The position numbers and the translations under genes are program-made. A DNA stretch of 64,000 nt from positions 2,181,001-2,245,000 of the forward strand of contig NZ_CP116221.1 in the NCBI RefSeq assembly GCF_023556315.2. Direction: 5' to 3'. Positions 18,901 through 27,800 of the stretch are shown here, piece by piece (the first letter of the stretch is position 1; each line of letters starts with the position of its first letter). This stretch comes from Psychroserpens ponticola (lineage in GTDB: Bacteria > Bacteroidota > Bacteroidia > Flavobacteriales > Flavobacteriaceae). Under the pieces are notes generated by a model. The model saw nothing but the letters and a program-made list of their open reading frames with translations, was not told where the DNA came from and did no database searches.

Positions 18901-21049
18901 CTGCATTTAGTGGACGTCCACATGCATCTTCTCCTGAATATGAAACTGTAATAAATCCACCACAATTTCCATAACTATTCTGTACTGTTGCTTCAAGTTC
19001 TCCTGAAATATTACAAGTACCATCTAATCCATTTGTATATGTTGCGTTTGCCGCATTGAAAGCATTAGCTTCTTCACAAGACAGTGATTCAGCAAACTCT
19101 GGAGTAGTTACACTAGCTTCTGGAGCTGGTAATACATTAATATCTACTGTTGCGCTTAATGGGTTTCCACAAGCATCTTCTCCTGTCCAAGTTATTGTGA
19201 TTTTTCCGCCACATGAATCAAAATCATTTACTTGTTCTGGGTTTACTGATCCATCTAAACTACAATCTCCTTCTAAGCCATTTGAATAATTTAATGCTGC
19301 TGCTACATAACCGGATGCATCTGAACATGATAATTCTGACTCAACATCAATAGCTTCAAACTCTGCCGCTGGTGCTGGTAAGACTACGATATCTACTAAT
19401 GTACTTAATGGATTACCACATGTATCTTCTCCGATATAGTTTACTGTGATTTTTCCGCCACAAGCATCAAATAAATTCTTTTGAATTGGTGCTATTGAAC
19501 CATTTATACTACAATCTCCTTCTAAGCCATTACTATAGCCTAATGATCCTGCAACATATGAGGATGCTTCCTCACAACTTAATGGTGTATTATCTGTTGC
19601 GTCTAATGTCGCTGCTGGTGCTGGTGTTACGGTATAAACCTTCTCCGCGTTTATTGTTCGTCCACAGTCATCTGAATACGTCCAGTTTACAGTAATATCT
19701 CCTCCACAAAGTGTAAAGTTTGGTGTTACTGTTCCTGATACTGATCCTTGAATTGAACATGCACTTTTTGATATACCATTGCTATATAATAAATCTTCTG
19801 CTTGGAAGTTAAATGCTGCTTCACATGAAATTGTCTCTGGTGAAACTGGTGCAAATTCTGCCATTGGTGCTGGTAACACAACTATTGTTTGAGTACCTAC
19901 AACGGCCATGTTTCCACATAGATCCATTGCTGACCATGTTCTTACTAATTCTCCGCCTTCACAAGCTAATCCTAGATTATCATAATTCTCATTAAGAATT
20001 ACTTCAACATTTGCTGTACAGTTATCTGTTGCTGTAACATTAGCTGCTGCTGGTATTAAATCTATACATGATACTTCTGTATTTGCTGGAACGCCACTTA
20101 ATACTGGTGCTTCTGAATCACCTCCCATGTACTCAATAAAGATTGGCTCTGCAAAGTTCCCACAGTCATCTTGAATTGTATACTCAAATGCTGATAACCA
20201 TTTACAATCATCATTACCTTTTTCTGTCGTTAATGTTTTTGTTACCGTTACTGTTCCGCAATTATCCCAATATAAGGCTGCTATTTCTGCTTCTGTTGGA
20301 CCTAATGGTTTCTGATCATAACATAAGTTTAAACCATTCATTCCTGTTGGAACTTCTGATCCTTTATTTAATTGTGGCGCTTGAGTATCGCCTCCACTAT
20401 AATGAATATCTAAATCCGCTAACATGTTACCACAAGTATCCATAATTGTATACTTGTAATTTGCTGTCCATGAACAATCATCGCCTTGAGGGGAACCAAA
20501 CTTCTCTACTAGAACTTCTCCACAGTTATCTGTGTAAAGACCTGCTATTGTTGATAATTTTGGACCGCTTGGTGCTTGATTAAAACATAAGTTTAAACCT
20601 GTTGCTCCACTTGGAACTTGAGCGCCTTCATTTAATAATGGAGGTGTTCTATCTCCTCCTGTATAAGGAATCTTTATCTCGCCTTCGAATGAACCACACT
20701 TTATAGAGTAAGTGTATTCAACTGTCCAATCACAATCATTACCTGACATGATTGATGACTTGATAACTTCTGCTGGAGTGTCGCCACATTGATTTAAATA
20801 CAAGTTCGCTACATCTGCCTCACTTGGTCCTGCTGGTGCCTCGTCTTGACAGCCTTCGATGAAAGATCTTCTCTCTAACGATTGTGCTGCGACTGTACTT
20901 ATACTAAACCCAAAAAGCATCACAAAGGCAAACGCCTTCATAACTCTTGTTTGATTTGTAATAAGATCAAGGCTACAACACGATAAATTTGTGATAGACT
21001 GCCAGATTTTGGCGCGACCACCACTTCGGGTAAAATTGCTCATAAACAT
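12944..21049 (-). CDS. Giant T9SS-exported HYR-like repeat protein, copy A (2701 aa)
   Basis: A surface or secreted protein of unknown function. A hydrophobic signal (MKAFAFVMLFGFSISTVAAQ, residues 37-56) follows an unusual 36-residue N-terminal extension. Then come three cysteine-rich modules of about 95 residues ending in DxCGN-type strands, one HYR-like domain, and 17 modules of about 84 residues. Each of these 17 begins PAP and usually carries four cysteines around a YTNGL.G.C...CGG core. Modules 9-16 (about 1057-1728) are nearly identical. Further HYR-like modules follow, with inserted domains around 2236-2358 and after. The last roughly 85 residues form a T9SS type A sorting domain. The four-cysteine modules resemble HYR-like repeats of Bacteroidota adhesin-like proteins. 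It is a paralogue of 21854-30955. Confidence 0.9.
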   Translation of the reverse strand: MFMSNFTRSGGRAKIWQSITNLSCCSLDLITNQTRVMKAFAFVMLFGFSISTVAAQSLERRSFIEGCQDEAPAGPSEADVANLYLNQCGDTPAEVIKSSIMSGNDCDWTVEYTYSIKCGSFEGEIKIPYTGGDRTPPLLNEGAQVPSGATGLNLCFNQAPSGPKLSTIAGLYTDNCGEVLVEKFGSPQGDDCSWTANYKYTIMDTCGNMLADLDIHYSGGDTQAPQLNKGSEVPTGMNGLNLCYDQKPLGPTEAEIAALYWDNCGTVTVTKTLTTEKGNDDCKWLSAFEYTIQDDCGNFAEPIFIEYMGGDSEAPVLSGVPANTEVSCIDLIPAAANVTATDNCTANVEVILNENYDNLGLACEGGELVRTWSAMDLCGNMAVVGTQTIVVLPAPMAEFAPVSPETISCEAAFNFQAEDLLYSNGISKSACSIQGSVSGTVTPNFTLCGGDITVNWTYSDDCGRTINAEKVYTVTPAPAATLDATDNTPLSCEEASSYVAGSLGYSNGLEGDCSINGSIAPIQKNLFDACGGKITVNYIGEDTCGNPLSTLVDIVVLPAPAAEFEAIDVESELSCSDASGYVAAALNYSNGLEGDCSLDGSVNPEQVNDFDSCGGKITITWTGEDACGNPLSATVDINVLPAPEASVTTPEFAESLSCEEANAFNAANATYTNGLDGTCNISGELEATVQNSYGNCGGFITVSYSGEDACGRPLNAGPFEIIVIPAPQPTVSVPEFPSDIMCSEAANFTAADATYSNGLDGTACGLTGAINADVDFNYDLCGGTITVNYLTKDACDRDLMAGPFVINVTPAPEASFEETEHEDITCSEAANYEAGLLSYSNGLEGECGINGSVDGVLSGEFNSCGGLLFVDWTYTDQCGRTITARKQLKVGPAPEATLDTLEDEMLSCSDADSYQADSLYYTNGLEGTCNISGYLEPTQTNNFDECGGEITVTWSGEDVCGRALSASQTISVDPAPMAEFINPLPNINVTCDLADDYIVTNLAYSNGLEGTCGINGDVPGVKTGSYDACGGTLYVDWKFVDDCGREIEYRKTITVLPAPEASVTTPELPASIDCSDAAGYMAANASYTNGLTGLCEISGELEATIVPDYTVCGGKLTVTWSGYDVCQNPLSAGPIEIIVNPAPEASVTTPELPTSIDCSDAAGYMAANASYTNGLEGTCNISGELEATIVPDYTSCGGKLTVTWRGYDECQRPLSAGPIEIIVNPAPEASVTTPELPTSIDCSDAAGYMAANASYTNGLEGTCNISGELEATIVPDYTSCGGKLTVTWSGYDECQRPLSAGPIEIIVNPAPEASVTTPELPASIDCSDAAGYMAANASYTNGLEGTCNISGELEATIVPDYTSCGGKLTVTWRGLDECQRPLSAGPIEIIVNPAPEASVTTPLLPTSIDCSDAAGYMAANASYTNGLEGTCNISGELEATIVPDYTSCGGKLTVTWRGLDECQRPLSAGPIEIIVNPAPEASVTTPELPTSIDCSDAAGYMAANASYTNGLEGTCNISGELEATIVPDYTSCGGKLTVTWSGYDECQRPLSAGPIEIIVNPAPEASVTTPELPASIDCSDAAGYMAANASYTNGLEGTCNISGELEATIVPDYTSCGGKLTVTWSGYDECQRPLSAGPIEIIVNPAPEASVTTPLLPASIDCVDAAGYMAANASYTNGLEGTCNISGELEATIVPDYDACGGKLTVTWSGYDVCGRPLSAGPIDIEVNPAPAPVFDSIESVSIACEDLASYEPEFLGYSNGIDGTCGINGEVQGVADEFTGSCGTFEVHFSYVSCGVEITSKQTITVIDETAPILVGELPQGLSDVNACLSGAPAPPTEEEIEALFTDNCGNVNATLVITSPEENTDCLWAVLYRYTIVDDCGNYAAPVKIYHNGGDKSAPELVGNLPEGVTGLQCLSENPGAPDLGAIQDAYTDNCGDVMVTPFEPNIQGDDCGWTATYEYEIKDTCGNKLPNLVIVNSGADTMAPELDGEIPMGENTVNACKDSDLGEPTEEDIAALFSDNCTDITADNVTKIEKLAIGSDCEWIRVFEYIVKDDCGNVYPTFKVNYQGGDSEGPMATGQCTDEVMVLNTSDWDGLACPEDASLSLVDGDVISVDSEWTVGGIPAGAIGSIYGCYTDNCTAVEDLTFTVIGLEESKSDCSTTLTVTFDVEDSCGNKSADPLVCTFIINDTTAPELTCPAGEDFGTVTETPDFIDKATWTDNCQGNGETADYTDVLTEEQGEVAYVEGDYVFTFEAGYVLTLGGQPAGTQNDKPYYAGSITTNGNPSPQYGTFEVIYNSGSGQYEVMQDFGNGPFVAGTASADAFETCDADAWYFEEQDGHNKAFTLECPEYSSTTTYTLVRTFTADDGCGNIGECETTYTWTIGQACDDVAPVLECPADEDFGIVQTAPTAFATSAPYSDEGNAGGTTETYSDVDSSEQYFGESTELSIGCIEDGVLFAVVNFVRTGFNGDGIAEYATGTRDDAPELTYELIYDSSTSTWITEEYQNGVFLSNIWFSPSSDNAPSCDPADWDINSSRCDSIFVDCGFAELDYTEYTKTRTFTATDDCGNEDTCDVVYTWVIDNEPSARNSSYTVGSNSDVRPLSLTGSKEESKIDFKAFPVPFDNEVTLTYEFDYRTDVTIEFFDTKGLLVLTETNTRYVAGSTGRTKLDLSRTSNQVFYVKLTTNQGSVTKKLVSSGK
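13976..14342 (-). other. Copy-A-specific exchanged domain segment (367 bp)
   Basis: Inside an otherwise near-identical gene pair, this stretch is unrelated at the nucleotide level to its counterpart at 22886-23246. The flanks agree to the base (ending ..GTGTA on one side, starting ACATCTG.. on the other). It encodes about 122 residues inserted in a HYR-like domain, with the pattern FEVIYNSGSGQYEV then CDADAW. The same pattern recurs in the copy-B segment (SLIFNSGNNRWEL, CNSSDW) and in the next, shared domain (ELIYDSSTSTWIT, CDPADW). All three are therefore divergent members of one domain family. Confidence 0.85.
15866..17881 (-). repeat. Tandem array of eight 252-bp modules, copy A
   Basis: Exactly 2016 bp, equal to 8 x 252 bp, each unit encoding 84 residues from PAPEASVTTP to EIIVN. 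Modules differ at a few positions: E/L before LP, A/T in LPAS/LPTS, and WSGY/WRGY/WRGL. They also differ at some silent sites, in mosaic combinations. The first module (..LTGLCEIS..TVCGG..DVCQN) and the last (IDCVDAAG..DACGG..DVCGR) are distinctive and shared with copy B. Confidence 0.95.
18630..19096 (-). other. Copy-A-specific exchanged module pair (467 bp)
   Basis: Sequence between sharply defined identical flanks differs from its counterpart at 28542-29002. It covers most of two 84-residue modules (starting near EFAESLSC and EFPSDIMC). The segment is 6 bp (two codons) longer than in copy B and the reading frame is kept. Confidence 0.85.
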
Positions 21050-21205
21050 AGAATTTGGTTTTAAATTAAAATTATTTTAACATTTATATTTGACTACATT
21101 TCTGTAATCTGATATAACCTAAAGCTAGTTTTAGCTTAGGCAATAGGTTTGCTTTAAATGAGTAAAATTAACATACGAAATATCGCAAGGTCAAATCACT
21201 CTAGT

Positions 21206-21284
21206 CTTGAATACATTACATATTCAAAAATCAATAAATGTGCTAATAATCAATTGTTGTGCTATCAAACAATTTTATGGTAAG
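21206..21284 (-). promoter_or_regulatory. Conserved leader island with candidate promoter and operator, copy A
   Basis: These 79 bases are perfectly identical to 31111-31189, while the surrounding leaders differ at many positions. On the minus strand they hold TTG (complement of 21251-21253), 18 nt, then GATTTTTG (complement of 21225-21232), one mismatch from TAnnTTTG. An inverted repeat AATTGTT-N9-AACAATT (21252-21274) overlaps the -33 element and could be an operator. The inferred leader is about 170 nt. Promoter function is inferred from conservation and motif. Confidence 0.5.
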
Positions 21285-21285
21285 G

Positions 21286-21322
21286 ACATGAAAAATAATT
21301 GCTATAATTCTACTTTTCATGT
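21286..21322. repeat. Inverted repeat with a compensatory change between copies
   Basis: Arms ACATGAAAA and TTTTCATGT (21286-21294, 21314-21322) form a perfect 9-bp stem. The copy-B counterpart (31191-31199, 31221-31229) has C-G where copy A has T-A at the fourth pair. A paired change of this kind suggests the dyad is maintained. It may be a regulatory dyad upstream of the giant genes or an end signal for hutH. Confidence 0.45.
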
Positions 21323-21441
21323 AGTTAAAATGAATAAAACTCACCTTAACTTGATTCCAAAAATATATTATAGAAAGTTTGCTTCCAAATAAATTTATTG
21401 TTTTTTCTTACATTAAACAGTTCAACTTTTCTTTTATGCAT

Positions 21442-21522
21442 TTGGTCGGAAACTAATTGATTCAGTATGTAAAAATCGTCGATAAAAAGCATAGTGATTT
21501 TCGTCTTTTTATAAAAAATACT
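21442..21522 (-). pseudogene. Decayed fragment of the 3' end of hutH
   Basis: These 81 bases align without gaps to 31347-31427, the last 26 codons and stop of intact hutH, at 59 of 81 positions by hand count (about 73%). The fragment still encodes LFIDDFYILNQLVSD against HFIDDFCIENELLFD, and the hutH stop TAA has become CAA. Homology ends at about 21522. The fragment has no start and cannot be functional. It is a scar of the tandem duplication. Confidence 0.85.
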
Positions 21523-21781
21523 CAAATAAAAATTGAAATACTTAAAAATCAAAAACGATTTAAACTAAAAATTTTAATGCTATTTTTTCTCATTTACTAC
21601 TCTTTAAAATCATAGAATTTATATCAATCTGATACAACCCAAACAATATTATTCACAATACAATAAAAAATAATTAAAACTAGCATCGTCATTATTTATT
21701 AATATAAGATATCTCGTTTCTCATGCTTCGTTCTGTCGATGTGACAAAACACATATTTCAAATCTCAAAATAATGCATACA

Positions 21782-21809
21782 AAAAGGCAGCTATTTCTAG
21801 CTGCCTTTT
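21782..21809 (-). terminator. Terminator of giant gene copy B
   Basis: Same 12-bp perfect hairpin as downstream of copy A (AAAAGGCAGCTA opposite TAGCTGCCTTTT), 45 nt after the stop codon. Confidence 0.8.
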
Positions 21810-21819
21810 ATATATACCC

Positions 21820-21835
21820 TTAGGGAATTCCCTAA
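21820..21835. repeat. Perfect 16-bp palindrome downstream of giant gene B
   Basis: TTAGGGAATTCCCTAA, identical in sequence and position to the copy-A palindrome at 12910-12925. Confidence 0.7.
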
Positions 21836-21853
21836 TTATTTAAATCTAATTTA

Positions 21854-24800
21854 CTATTTCCCTGAAGATACTAACTTCTTAGTAACTGAACCTTGATTTG
21901 TCGTTAACTTCACATAGAAGACTTGATTAGAAGTTCTTGATAGATCTAATTTAGTTCTACCTGTGGAACCTGCAACATATCTAGTGTTTGTTTCAGTTAA
22001 TACTAATAAACCTTTAGTATCAAAGAACTCAATAGTTACGTCTGTTCTGTAATCAAACTCATATGTAAGTGTTACCTCATTATCAAATGGTACTGGGAAC
22101 GCTTTGAAATCAATTTTAGATTCTTCTTTTGAACCAGTTAATGATAGTGGTCTAACATCGCTATTAGAACCTACAGTATAACTAGAATTTCTAGCAGATG
22201 GTTCATTATCAATTACCCAAGTATAAACGACATCACAAGTATCTTCATTACCACAATCATCTGTAGCAGTAAATGTTCTTGTTTTAGTATACTCTGTATA
22301 ATCTAACTCTGCGAATCCACAATCAACAAAGATTGAATCACATCTACTTGAGTTAATATCCCAATCTGCTGGATCACAAGAAGGTGCATTATCAGACGAA
22401 GGTGAGAACCATATATTTGATAAGAACACTCCATTCTGATACTCTTCTGTTATCCAAGTACTTGTAGACGAATCGTAAATCAATTCATATGTCAATTCTG
22501 GAGCATCATCTCTTGTACCAGTTGCATACTCTGCAATACCATCTCCATTGAATCCTGTTCTTACAAAATTAACTACGGCAAATAAAACGCCATCTTCAAT
22601 ACAACCTATACTCAATTCAGTTGACTCTCCAAAGTACTGTTCTGAACTATCAACATCTGAATATGTTTCAGTTGTTCCTCCTGCATTTCCTTCATCACTG
22701 TAAGGTGCTGAAGTTGCAAATGCTGTTGGTGCTGTTTGTACAATACCAAAGTCTTCATCTGCTGGACACTCTAATACTGGTGCAACATCATCACAAGCTT
22801 GACCGATAGTCCAAGTGTAAGTAGTCTCACATTCACCAATATTTCCACATCCATCATCTGCTGTAAATGTACGTACTAATGTGTACTCTTCAACACTTCC
22901 AGATTCACATATTACATCAAGAATTGAGCAATCAGGATGAACATCAGTCCAATCGGAAGAATTACAAGAAGGTTCAAATGTATTTACATAACTTACAGCA
23001 ATAATTGCAGCATTGCTTACAAGTCTTAACTCCCATCTATTATTTCCTGAATTAAAGATTAAAGAATATGGTTCTGTATTAACTTGACCTTGATACTCAT
23101 TAACACTCACGTCATAAAGATTATATCCATCTATATCAGTACCAATAGCATCTTCGAAATTAATTAGGAATGAATTTCCAACATAAAAACAATCAAATGT
23201 AATTCCACTTACACCATTTCCTGATGTACTTGTACTAGATGAAATCACATCTGTATAATCAGCCGTTTCACCATTACCTTGACAGTTATCTGTCCAAGTT
23301 GCTTTATCAATAAAGTCTGGTGTTTCAGTTACAGTACCAAAGTCTTCACCTGCTGGGCAAGTTAATTCTGGTGCTGTTGTATCATTTATAATAAATGTAC
23401 ATACTAATGGATCTGCTGATTTGTTTCCACAACTATCCTCTACATCAAATGTAACTGTTAATGTCGTTGAACAATCTGATTTAGATTCCTCTAATCCGAT
23501 TACAGTAAATGTTAAGTCTTCAACTGCAGTACAGTTATCAGTATAACATCCGTAAATTGATCCTATTGCTCCTGCTGGAATTCCTCCTACAGTCCATTCT
23601 GAATCTACTGATATTACATCTCCATCTACCAGAGAAAGACTTGCATCTTCTGGACAAGCTAAGCCATCCCAATCACTAGTATTAAGAACCATAACTTCAT
23701 CTGTACACTGACCAGTAGCCATTGGACCTTCAGAATCACCTCCTTGGTAGTTCACTTTGAATGTAGGGTAAACATTACCACAATCATCTTTAACGATGTA
23801 TTCAAATACTCGTATCCACTCACAATCTGATCCTATAGCTAATTTTTCAATCTTAGTTACATTATCTGCTGTAATATCTGTACAGTTATCTGAGAATAAT
23901 GCTGCTATATCTTCTTCTGTTGGTTCTCCCAAATCAGAATCTTTACATGCATTTACTGTATTCTCTCCCATTGGAATCTCTCCATCTAATTCTGGAGCCA
24001 TTGTATCTGCACCACTGTTTACAATTACTAAGTTTGGTAATTTGTTTCCACAAGTATCTTTAATCTCATACTCGTAAGTAGCAGTCCATCCACAATCATC
24101 TCCTTGAATATTAGGCTCAAATGGCGTAACCATTACATCTCCACAGTTATCTGTATAAGCATCCTGAATAGCTCCTAAATCTGGCGCTCCTGGATTTTCG
24201 CTTAAACACTGTAAGCCTGTAACACCTTCTGGTAAGTTTCCTACCAATTCTGGTGCAGACTTATCTCCACCGTTATGGTAAATTTTAACTGGTGCTGCAT
24301 AGTTTCCACAGTCATCAACAATTGTATATCTGTATAATACTGCCCATAAGCAATCTGTATTCTCCTCTGGAGATGTGATTACTAAGGTTGCATTTACATT
24401 TCCACAGTTATCTGTAAATAAGGCTTCAATCTCCTCCTCTGTTGGTGGAGCTGGTGCTCCTGATAAACATGCGTTTACATCTGATAATCCTTGAGGCAAC
24501 TCTCCTACTAATATTGGAGCTGTTTCATCAATTACTGTGATTGTTTGTTTTGATGTTATCTCTACGCCACAAGAAACATATGAGAAATGAACTTCAAATG
24601 TTCCACAGCTTCCTGTAAATTCATCAGCAACTCCTTGAACCTCTCCATTTATTCCACATGTTCCATCAATACCATTGCTGTAGCCTAAGAATTCTGGCTC
24701 ATAACTTGCTAAATCCTCACATGCAATACTAACGGATTCGATTGAATCGAATACTGGTGCTGGTGCTGGATTTACTTCTATATCAATCGGACCTGCACTT

Positions 24801-27800
24801 AATGGACGTCCACATACGTCATATCCTGACCAAGTTACAGTTAACTTTCCACCACATGCATCGTAATCTGGTACGATTGTAGCTTCTAATTCTCCTGAGA
24901 TATTACATGTTCCTTCTAAACCATTTGTATAGCTTGCATTTGCTGCCATATAACCTGCGGCATCTACACAATCAATACTAGCTGGAAGTAATGGTGTTGT
25001 TACACTTGCTTCTGGTGCTGGGTTAACAATGATCTCAATTGGACCTGCACTTAATGGACGTTGACATTCGTCATATCCTGACCAAGTTACAGTTAATTTT
25101 CCTCCACATGACGTATAATCTGGTACGATAGTAGCTTCTAATTCTCCTGAGATATTACATGTTCCTTCTAAACCATTTGTATAGCTTGCATTTGCTGCCA
25201 TATAACCTGCTGCATCTGAACAATCAATACTAGCTGGAAGTTCTGGTGTTGTTACACTTGCTTCTGGTGCTGGATTAACGATGATCTCAATTGGACCTGC
25301 ACTTAATGGACGTTGACATTCGTCATATCCTGACCAAGTTACAGTTAACTTTCCTCCACATGACGTATAATCTGGTACGATAGTAGCTTCTAATTCTCCT
25401 GAGATATTACATGTTCCTTCTAAACCATTTGTATAGCTTGCATTTGCTGCCATATAACCTGCTGCATCTGAACAATCAATACTAGTTGGAAGTAATGGTG
25501 TTGTTACACTTGCTTCTGGTGCTGGGTTAACAATGATCTCAATTGGACCTGCACTTAATGGACGTTGACATTCGTCTAAGCCTCTCCAAGTTACAGTTAA
25601 CTTTCCTCCACATGACGTATAATCTGGTACGATAGTAGCTTCTAATTCTCCTGAGATATTACATGTTCCTTCTAAACCATTTGTATAGCTTGCATTTGCT
25701 GCCATATAACCTGCTGCATCTGAACAATCAATACTAGTTGGAAGTAATGGTGTTGTTACACTTGCTTCTGGTGCTGGGTTAACGATGATCTCAATTGGAC
25801 CTGCACTTAATGGACGTTGACATTCATCATATCCTGACCAAGTTACAGTTAATTTTCCTCCACATGACGTATAATCTGGTACGATAGTAGCTTCTAATTC
25901 TCCTGAGATATTACATGTTCCTTCTAAACCATTTGTATAGCTTGCATTTGCTGCCATATAACCTGCTGCATCTGAACAATCAATACTAGTTGGAAGTTCT
26001 GGTGTTGTTACACTAGCTTCTGGTGCTGGGTTAACAATGATCTCAATTGGACCTGCACTTAATGGACGTTGACATTCGTCATATCCTGACCAAGTTACAG
26101 TTAATTTTCCTCCACATGACGTATAATCTGGTACGATAGTAGCTTCTAATTCTCCTGAGATATTACATGTTCCTTCTAAACCATTTGTATAGCTTGCATT
26201 TGCTGCCATATAACCTGCTGCATCTGAACAATCAATACTAGCTGGAAGTTCTGGTATTGTTACACTTGCTTCTGGTGCTGGATTAACGATGATCTCAATT
26301 GGTCCTGCACTTAATGGACGTTGACATTCATCATATCCTCTCCAAGTTACAGTTAATTTTCCTCCACATGACGTATAATCTGGTACGATAGTAGCTTCTA
26401 ATTCTCCTGAGATATTACATGTTCCTTCTAAACCATTTGTATAGCTTGCATTTGCTGCCATATAACCTGCTGCATCTGAACAATCAATACTAGTTGGAAG
26501 TTCTGGTGTTGTTACACTTGCTTCTGGTGCTGGGTTAACAATGATCTCAATTGGACCTGCACTTAATGGACGTTGACATTCGTCTAAGCCTCTCCAAGTT
26601 ACAGTTAATTTTCCTCCACATGACGTATAATCTGGTACGATAGTAGCTTCTAATTCTCCTGAGATATTACATGTTCCTTCTAAACCATTTGTATAGCTTG
26701 CATTTGCTGCCATATAACCTGCTGCATCTGAACAATCAATACTAGCTGGAAGTAATGGTGTTGTTACACTTGCTTCTGGTGCTGGGTTAACAATGATCTC
26801 AATTGGACCTGCACTTAATGGACGTTGACATTCGTCATATCCTGACCAAGTTACAGTTAACTTTCCTCCACATGACGTATAATCTGGTACGATAGTAGCT
26901 TCTAATTCTCCTGAGATATTACATGTTCCTTCTAAACCATTTGTATAGCTTGCATTTGCTGCCATATAACCTGCTGCATCTGAACAATCAATACTAGCTG
27001 GAAGTTCTGGTGTTGTTACACTTGCTTCTGGTGCTGGGTTAACGATGATCTCAATTGGACCTGCACTTAATGGACGTTGACATTCATCATATCCTGACCA
27101 AGTTACAGTTAATTTTCCTCCACATGACGTATAATCTGGTACGATAGTAGCTTCTAATTCTCCTGAGATATTACATGTTCCTTCTAAACCATTTGTATAG
27201 CTTGCATTCGCTGCCATATAACCTGCGGCATCTGAACAATCAATACTAGTTGGAAGTTCTGGTGTTGTTACACTTGCTTCTGGTGCTGGATTAACGATGA
27301 TCTCAATTGGACCTGCACTTAATGGACGTTGACATTCGTCATATCCTCTCCAAGTTACAGTTAATTTTCCTCCACATGACGTATAATCTGGTACGATAGT
27401 AGCTTCTAATTCTCCTGAGATATTACATGTTCCTTCTAAACCATTTGTATAGCTTGCATTTGCTGCCATATAACCTGCTGCATCTGAACAATCAATACTA
27501 GTTGGAAGTTCTGGTGTTGTTACACTTGCTTCTGGTGCTGGATTAACGATGATCTCAATTGGACCTGCACTTAATGGATTTTGACATACGTCATATCCTG
27601 ACCAAGTTACGGTTAGCTTTCCTCCACATACAGTATAATCTGGTACGATAGTAGCTTCTAATTCTCCTGAAATCTCACATAAACCTGTTAAGCCATTTGT
27701 ATAGCTTGCGTTTGCTGCCATATATCCTGCTGCATCTGAACAATCAATACTAGCTGGAAGTTCTGGTGTTGTTACACTTGCTTCTGGTGCTGGCAAAACT

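Larger units (their letters stand above)
12796..21522. repeat. Tandem duplication unit, copy A
   Basis: This unit comprises the shared downstream region, the 2701-codon giant gene, its leader, and a decayed fragment of the 3' end of hutH. Its counterpart is 21706-31427. Identity is near complete from 12796 to the giant gene's start codon at 21049, outside two exchanged segments and the module array. It drops in the leader and the hutH fragment. The leaders have almost the same length (392 and 391 nt from start codon to hutH stop position), so they are truly homologous. Confidence 0.9.
21050..21853. other. Long intergenic region between the two giant genes
   Basis: It contains the leader of copy A (21050-21441, homologous to 30956-31346), a 79-bp island identical to the copy-B leader (21206-21284), a decayed hutH 3' end (21442-21522), a 183-bp AT-rich spacer with no match that I can find (21523-21705), and the downstream region of copy B (from 21706) with a REP-like segment, terminator and palindrome. 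Two short ORFs here are explained by these elements and are not called as genes. Confidence 0.85.

Noticed and set aside
21207-21392. 61-codon plus-strand ORF over the conserved leader island
   Set aside because: The frame is not kept in the copy-B leader because of indels after the island, so conservation is better explained by regulation than by coding.
21346-21552. 68-codon minus-strand ORF between the giant genes
   Set aside because: It is the decayed hutH 3' end read through its lost stop codon plus AT-rich flanking sequence; there is no independent gene signal.
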